A DNA stretch of 64,000 nucleotides from Promethearchaeota archaeon (GTDB lineage Archaea > Asgardarchaeota > Lokiarchaeia > Sigyniarchaeales > SOKP01). Positions within the stretch are counted from its first letter, which is position 1; each line of letters begins with the position of its first letter. Under the pieces are notes generated by a model, which was given only the letters and a program-made list of their open reading frames with translations, did no database searches and was not told the origin of the DNA. The position numbers were made by a program, and so were the translations under genes. Shown here one piece after another: positions 58,227 through 64,000 of this stretch. The stretch is taken from the NCBI GenBank assembly GCA_016926735.1, contig JAFGOA010000014.1:28112-92111 (forward strand). The letters are read 5' to 3'.

Positions 58227-61200
58227 TTAAAAAAAATCAGATAATTTCTGTTGTTTGATTTTAGGATTATTTGTAAGACTTGTAACATATTCTTCAATTA
58301 ATTCCATTCGTTGATGGGTATAAGCATCTAATTTAAAGTCTTCACATAATTTAATTGCTCTATCAATATATTTTTCAATACCTCCTCGATTTACGGTTAA
58401 AATAATTTTATTTCCACATTTAGGGCATTTTCCTGAATTTGAAATTGGAGGGCGCCGATATTTAGTATTACATTTAACACATCTAAATGTTTGAACTGAG
58501 AATTTCCTGAGATTTCCTAAAATATCTGGATTAAAGTGTGTTGATAATATTTTACTCGCTACGTTTTTTGCATCAACAGCTTTTATAATTTTAGCAAGAT
58601 GTAATTGTGCTTCTATTTTATCATCCATTGATTCATGCAATTTATAAGCAGTAACTTTAGGGCCTTGGTTGATATCATCTGTAGGTATATTATATCCAAT
58701 ATTCTCATATTGTTCCTCAGTTCCTAATTTATTTTTGACAAGATTCATTATTTTTTCAATTTCATTAGGAGATGCATAACGTTGAGTTGCCTCATAAAAC
58801 TCTAAAGGATATCTAAATAAGGTATCAACATTATGAGCCTCACTATCGATCTCATTAGGATCTAATAATGTGCTGATTACCAAAGTAGCATCCATCCTAC
58901 CACCAATCTTACTTGGAAGATAATTTCTTGAGAAGTTGAGAAGCGGATCTAAGAGAAGCATAACTGCATCCTCATCTCCGTCGCACTGCGCTGTGATAAG
59001 CCCATTTAAAAGCGATATATTGTGATATTCCCAAATTTGATAATTTTTATTCACTATTTCTAAACAATATGAGGGATATTTATAAGAATTTGTTTCAATC
59101 TTTTTTATTTTATCTCCAAAAAAATCTTCACTTATTTTAGGAAATTTTCTGGGTTCGGGAAAATTATTTTTTAATATTATATTTAAATTCTTTTTCTTTT
59201 TTTTATGTTTTAAATCAAGATGTTGTAATAATAAATCATTTTCCATTCCTGGTAAAACTACTTGATATAGAGGATTATTTTTTTTTGGTTCTTTTCCTAG
59301 TTCTTTATATCTTTCTAAAATTTTCTTTCCATATCGTCCTCCCTTACCAATAATAATTCTAGCTTTTATTTTTAATGTTGAGAATAAAAAACAATAATCT
59401 TTTGATAGTTTTCTATTGCCTGTATATATCGATGTTCTTGTTGTTCTGGGAATAATCGAACAATTACCATCAATGAGAGCTGATATGAATGGATATTTAT
59501 ATTGTTTAGGTAGACTATAAATAAATGTAGGAATTCGTTTTGAAAGAGCGGTTAATCCCGTTTTCCAAGCATATGCAAAAAGATAAGCATGAATTCTTCC
59601 TGAATGAACAAGTTGTTCATTATCTGTTTGATGATACGGTTCTGATTCAAAAAGACTGATAATTAATTGTCTCACATGTTCTCTTAAATCGAGATTTGGA
59701 ACACTTATATTTATTTGATAAGCACTAGGTTCATCTCGAATATAACCTTCAGAGATATAATATCCTAGATACCTCATTAAATTTGTATTAAATTTTAAAT
59801 AAGGATTTATTGTATAATCATCTCTTGCCATTCCTAAGCGGCATTCTTTTGGAATTTCGTTCCATTCAAATATTCTTTTTTTATGTAAACTTTCAAGATG
59901 ACTTAGAGGAATAGAATTATACCAATCATATTTTAATGGATCTTTATATGGTTTTGATGGTAGAATCTTTTTTATTAATATTCTTATATCTCCAGGAATT
60001 CTTTGATATTCTTTTGAACTATTTAATCTTTTAATCCTTTTTCCATAACGTATGATTATTTGTTGTATCCAATTTGAAGCATTTCTTAATCTTACATTTT
60101 GTTTAAATTTATTAAACTTAGGATTATTTGGTAAATGAAGAGAAAGTTCTTCTAATATATTTATAAATTCAGGTGGATTATTTATTGGTAAATTTGGATT
60201 GATAAGGTGAGGTAAAATATCCCCTTCTTTCAGAAATTTTGCCCTTATTTTTTCAATAGAGTTTTTTTCTTCATTCCAAATTATCATTTTATGATCTGGG
60301 GTTACTTTTATGAATCTTCCCGTTTGGGTTTTAATTTGAATCCATTGATCACTTTGCCCCTTTATCCAATATTTAATGGGTTGGAAAATTGCTTTTTTTG
60401 TAATTGGATCAATACTAATTACTCTCCAATTTTTATAGAGATTTTCGACCTCAATAGTTCCAAAATCATCAATTATTTTTGTTTTAGCACCTTTGTGAAT
60501 CAATTCTTCAACAATATCACCTATATTATTTAGTATGATTTGTTCTTTATCACTATCCCAAATAATAATTTCTTCATTCCCTGATAAACAATTTCTTCTT
60601 TTTGCAGCATGCCAATATGGATGGGCATAAATAGATCTTGCTGGTGAAAATCCAATAATTCTGCCAATAATTCCTGCACTTGTGTGAGGAGCAAGTCCAA
60701 CAGTTAAATGTCCAATAAGATCATCTCTATTTTCAACATTATAATATCGGTCTAAATGATAAAAATGCTCTAGTTCATCATCTAAGAACTTAGCCACTTT
60801 AACGAGATATTCCGCACAATCTTCTGAAAGTAATATATCCTGAACATTTAATTCGATAATTTGATTTTCATTTTCAAGGATATTTCCTTTATAATCATGC
60901 TTATAACCCAATTCTCTGAGTTTTTCAAGAGAGACGCCTATTTCTTTCGGTTTAAAATGTGTTAATGGAATATCTGTAGCATCATATCTTATTTCAGCTG
61001 TTTTATATACTAATACATCATTTTTTGCCCTTAAAATGCCTTTTTCAATAGGTTCTGGTACTTTAAAAGCATTTGTTAATCCAAAAATCCCTTTTAGATT
61101 TGATGGAATTTGCATTTTCAATTTTTTGGATATGAAATTCATATATACTCTTATATTAAAATTCTTTTTAAGGGAAGGTTTAATCAATTCATTACATTTA

Positions 61201-63386
61201 GGACAGTTCGTGGTTTGTTCAGGATCAACTTTTTCATATGTAGTTTTACATTTTGGACATATTGATCTTAACTCAGTGTGAGAATTACATTTTGGACATA
61301 TATTAAACATGGTTATACTATTACATTTAGGACACTTTCTCCTACATACTTCAATAGAAATTTCCCCTTTTTTTACATTCTCTTCCTTTTGTATATTATT
61401 TTTTTTATTTTTTATACCAAGTTTCATTCCAATATCCCCAAATTTATCAAATCTCTTCGTATTTTCAACTGCATCTCCAACCAGTCTTGTATTTCCTACA
61501 ATCTCACTTAAAGGGAATAATGTATGAATGCCTTTCATGGTTTTTCTTTCTGATTTTTCTGGTCTTCCCATACGAGATCCTACAAAATAAGGTGCTTTAT
61601 TTTTTATTTTAATTGAAGAGAATTTACTAAAATAGGTAAATATATCCTCTTCTTTCTCAATCTCTATATTTTTATATTTAGAAAGATTAAAAACCTCAAT
61701 ATAAATTGTATTCATTTCTGAATCAAAATAGATGTGATTATCTTTAATTGTATGAAGGATGAAAGCTTTCTCAAGAATTTTTTTTATTGTTTTTTCATTT
61801 GGGATAATAATAGATTTTTCATCTTTGTTATATCCTTTTTTAAATTCTTCTCTAAGAATTTTAAGTTCCTCAACATTTAAATTATACCAATAATCAAGAT
61901 ATTTTGGATGTAATGGAATACTATATTCCAATGATAATTTAATTGCTAATTCTGGTGATGGAATATTCTCAAAGGGCTCATCTATATATTTTTTGAAATC
62001 ATCGATTTTTTCTTTTTTTTCTCTAAGGGTTTTTTTTAATTCTAAGCTCCACCATTCCTCAACATAACCAGATGGAATTAATTTATGATTATTTTCTGAA
62101 AATTCACCATAACCAAATAGGATATCACCAATAAAAAGAATTTTTTTTATATTTGGGAAGATCTTTTGAGCTTTCTTAACATTATTAACTTGAATAACAT
62201 CTCCATTTTTTAGTTTTACAATTGGTGGTTCAATTGAGGATACTGGAGACACACTCGTACTTTTCCCTGGTCTTTCAATTCTTAATTGGGTTCCAATAGC
62301 TATAAAATTATCTAATAATACCATTGAAGCCGGATGAATTCCTCCAGCAGCCAAACCTGTATTTCTTGAACGACCATATCTTAATCTATGGCCTCCAATA
62401 CGGGATGGATGACTGAATACGGGTCTTCCAGCAATAATATCTGCAATATATTTTGGATTAGGAACAATTTGATTTTTTCTTTCTTTCTTTTGTTTTACCT
62501 CTTTTTCTAGGTTATCTTTTTGTTTTTCTTTATGTGCAATGTTTTTTATTTCACCAAGCCAATCCCATCCCTCTAATTTCATTATATTTGCTATTTTAAG
62601 AAGTTTTGATGATTTTGATAAGATTCCATCATTTAGCACTAAACAAGCACCTCCCCGAATTTTATTTGTTTCTACTCTTGGAAGGTCTCTAAAAGCTGAT
62701 ACTTCTTCTTCTTCCGTAGAATCACCATTTATTTCAACAGGAAGATGTTCAACGGCAAATCGTATTTCATTATTCGTAGATGGATATTGTAAATGTACTC
62801 TTCTATCATACATTTTAACTTCCTCAACATATCTGCCAATTTCTCCTTCTGTTGCTTCATATTTTGGAATATTTGATTTATTTCTTACAAAATCTGCAAT
62901 TAACAAACATAATCCTGCTGTAGTCCCTCCAGCGGCTCTAATTGGACCTGCAAAATATAAAGAAAGATATCTCCTCCCTTGCTGATCCGTTTTTATTAGT
63001 ATTTTAGATATCCCTTCTAAAGGAGCACTTACAACTCCCATAGTTTTTATAGCTAAGCCTACTCTAATAGCTCTTTCAACTCTATCATCTAAATTTTGAA
63101 TATTTCCAATTTTTTCCTCTAAAATATCTGAAACAACCTGAAAAACAATGAAATCTTCACTTTTACCCTCTGTTTTTAATTTTCGAATTAAATCAGCAAC
63201 GCCTTGTGGTCCAACTAATTTTTCTACTCTACCTGCTAAATCTTTTGCTTGAGGAGATTCTACAAAAATTTCGGGATCAAATCCTTTATTTCTAGCTTCT
63301 TCTGCAATTTTATAACTTTGTTTTATTTTTTCTTGAAGATTGTTGAAATATTCTTCCATTTCTTTACTCATTACAACCATGATCAA
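58227..63386 (-). CDS. polC: DNA polymerase D large subunit (DP2), with intein
   Basis: 1719 aa; AGPIRAAGGTTAGLCLLIADFVR, RKCPKCNS zinc motifs, HTSAGIIGRIIGFSPARSIYAHPYWHAAKRRN | CDGDEDAVMLLLDPLLNFSRNYLPSKIGGRMDATLVIS; C-terminal PIP-like QQKLSDFF. Confidence 0.97.
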   Translation of the reverse strand: MIMVVMSKEMEEYFNNLQEKIKQSYKIAEEARNKGFDPEIFVESPQAKDLAGRVEKLVGPQGVADLIRKLKTEGKSEDFIVFQVVSDILEEKIGNIQNLDDRVERAIRVGLAIKTMGVVSAPLEGISKILIKTDQQGRRYLSLYFAGPIRAAGGTTAGLCLLIADFVRNKSNIPKYEATEGEIGRYVEEVKMYDRRVHLQYPSTNNEIRFAVEHLPVEINGDSTEEEEVSAFRDLPRVETNKIRGGACLVLNDGILSKSSKLLKIANIMKLEGWDWLGEIKNIAHKEKQKDNLEKEVKQKKERKNQIVPNPKYIADIIAGRPVFSHPSRIGGHRLRYGRSRNTGLAAGGIHPASMVLLDNFIAIGTQLRIERPGKSTSVSPVSSIEPPIVKLKNGDVIQVNNVKKAQKIFPNIKKILFIGDILFGYGEFSENNHKLIPSGYVEEWWSLELKKTLREKKEKIDDFKKYIDEPFENIPSPELAIKLSLEYSIPLHPKYLDYWYNLNVEELKILREEFKKGYNKDEKSIIIPNEKTIKKILEKAFILHTIKDNHIYFDSEMNTIYIEVFNLSKYKNIEIEKEEDIFTYFSKFSSIKIKNKAPYFVGSRMGRPEKSERKTMKGIHTLFPLSEIVGNTRLVGDAVENTKRFDKFGDIGMKLGIKNKKNNIQKEENVKKGEISIEVCRRKCPKCNSITMFNICPKCNSHTELRSICPKCKTTYEKVDPEQTTNCPKCNELIKPSLKKNFNIRVYMNFISKKLKMQIPSNLKGIFGLTNAFKVPEPIEKGILRAKNDVLVYKTAEIRYDATDIPLTHFKPKEIGVSLEKLRELGYKHDYKGNILENENQIIELNVQDILLSEDCAEYLVKVAKFLDDELEHFYHLDRYYNVENRDDLIGHLTVGLAPHTSAGIIGRIIGFSPARSIYAHPYWHAAKRRNCLSGNEEIIIWDSDKEQIILNNIGDIVEELIHKGAKTKIIDDFGTIEVENLYKNWRVISIDPITKKAIFQPIKYWIKGQSDQWIQIKTQTGRFIKVTPDHKMIIWNEEKNSIEKIRAKFLKEGDILPHLINPNLPINNPPEFINILEELSLHLPNNPKFNKFKQNVRLRNASNWIQQIIIRYGKRIKRLNSSKEYQRIPGDIRILIKKILPSKPYKDPLKYDWYNSIPLSHLESLHKKRIFEWNEIPKECRLGMARDDYTINPYLKFNTNLMRYLGYYISEGYIRDEPSAYQINISVPNLDLREHVRQLIISLFESEPYHQTDNEQLVHSGRIHAYLFAYAWKTGLTALSKRIPTFIYSLPKQYKYPFISALIDGNCSIIPRTTRTSIYTGNRKLSKDYCFLFSTLKIKARIIIGKGGRYGKKILERYKELGKEPKKNNPLYQVVLPGMENDLLLQHLDLKHKKKKKNLNIILKNNFPEPRKFPKISEDFFGDKIKKIETNSYKYPSYCLEIVNKNYQIWEYHNISLLNGLITAQCDGDEDAVMLLLDPLLNFSRNYLPSKIGGRMDATLVISTLLDPNEIDSEAHNVDTLFRYPLEFYEATQRYASPNEIEKIMNLVKNKLGTEEQYENIGYNIPTDDINQGPKVTAYKLHESMDDKIEAQLHLAKIIKAVDAKNVASKILSTHFNPDILGNLRKFSVQTFRCVKCNTKYRRPPISNSGKCPKCGNKIILTVNRGGIEKYIDRAIKLCEDFKLDAYTHQRMELIEEYVTSLTNNPKIKQQKLSDFF
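58986..60590 (-). mobile_element. Intein (535 aa) with LAGLIDADG-type homing endonuclease motifs inside DP2
   Basis: Starts CLSGNEEIII after AAKRRN; VTPDHKMII block B-like; LGYYISEGYI and FISALIDGN LAGLIDADG-like motifs; ends SLLNGLITAQ before CDGDED. Frame and coordinates checked (1605 nt). Confidence 0.93.
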
Positions 63387-63665
63387 ATCTCTTTAAAAAT
63401 CAGTTGAAATTATTCGCTATTACATTATAATAACTATATAATTTAAATCAAAATTAAATTCAATTATTAATCTATTATTTTTATTTAATAACTAAAAGAC
63501 TATGCTAAAATTCTATTATACAACATAGTTACAAAATATTGTTCCAACTATTTACTGAAATCTTATAAAAACCTATAATTTTCTATAAAAATCAAAAAAT
63601 TATTACTCTTTTAAGGTTTAAATAATCAACTCTTTTTAATAACTTAAACTACTTCTTACAACATC

Positions 63666-63834
63666 ATGAGTTCAGAAAAATTACTTAAAATTGGAAATAT
63701 CGCAACTCTTTTAGGAGTTACCCCCCAAACACTTAGAATTGAACAAACAGCGGATATATGGATGTAATCATTGGAAAAGATGGGCATAGGCGTTTCCGAA
63801 GGAGTGAAGTGGAATAGATAATGGAAATAAAACC
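63666..63834 (+). pseudogene. Degraded IS607-type serine recombinase (tnpA) N-terminal fragment
   Basis: MSSEKLLKIGNIATLLGVTPQTLRIEQTADIWM* then, in another frame, DVIIGKDGHRRFRRSEVE*: MerR-like HTH plus G-K-x-GHRRFR pattern of IS607 TnpA, frameshifted. Confidence 0.8.
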
Positions 63835-63876
63835 ATGGTTTTTTATTTAAATAATTATAGGAGTAAAGATAAATAG

Positions 63877-64000
63877 ATGATACAGACGATACGATTTCGA
63901 TTACACCCCTCCAGCTCACAGGAGCATCAATTGCACGAAATCTTTACTATCTATAATAGAGTCAAGCGTAAAGGATATAAATTATTTTTCAATGAGAAGG
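63877..64000 (+). CDS. tnpB: TnpB (IS607/IS605-family RNA-guided nuclease) N-terminus, cut by window end
   Basis: MIQTIRFRLHPSSSQEHQLHEIFTIYNRVKRKGYKLFFNEK..., typical TnpB opening; directly follows the tnpA relic. Intactness unknown. Confidence 0.75.
   Translation, partial: MIQTIRFRLHPSSSQEHQLHEIFTIYNRVKRKGYKLFFNEK

Noticed and set aside
61036-62985. Plus-strand ORFs opposite polD2 (e.g. 148 aa at 62539)
   Set aside because: Antisense shadow ORFs of a highly conserved gene.

Overview
AT-rich archaeal chromosomal window, best read as Asgard (Lokiarchaeia-like). Evidence: archaeal RpoB''/RpoH, Cbf5, ThiL and PolD large subunit genes, intron-containing tRNAs, and a roadblock-Rab-like GTPase fusion. 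The centre is one uninterrupted 34.1-kb ORF (5913..40034, 11,373 aa). It encodes a giant membrane-anchored surface protein with an N-terminal cytosolic/TM part, a ~9,000-aa ectodomain with several LamG-like domains and a dockerin-like insert, and a C-terminal TM/helical part. A leucine-rich-repeat gene follows it. Several small direct repeats are made of gene ends: the rpoH 5' end, the giant-gene 3' end, the polD2 3' end and a wHTH-regulator 3' end. In two places two such relics abut, which looks like a rearrangement or insertion footprint; one rpoH repeat pair brackets the whole ~41-kb giant-gene block. Other notable items: a tRNA-Leu(GAG) whose gene seems to carry two non-canonical introns, an intein with LAGLIDADG motifs and C-terminal Gln in PolD2, a possible +1/-1 break or ATGA-coupled split at the start of rpoB, a 13-unit DUF285/BspA-like surface protein, an Imm52-like protein, a decayed IS607-type element at the right edge, and an IS200/IS605-like end remnant. 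All assignments come from reading sequence and motifs; no database searches were run.
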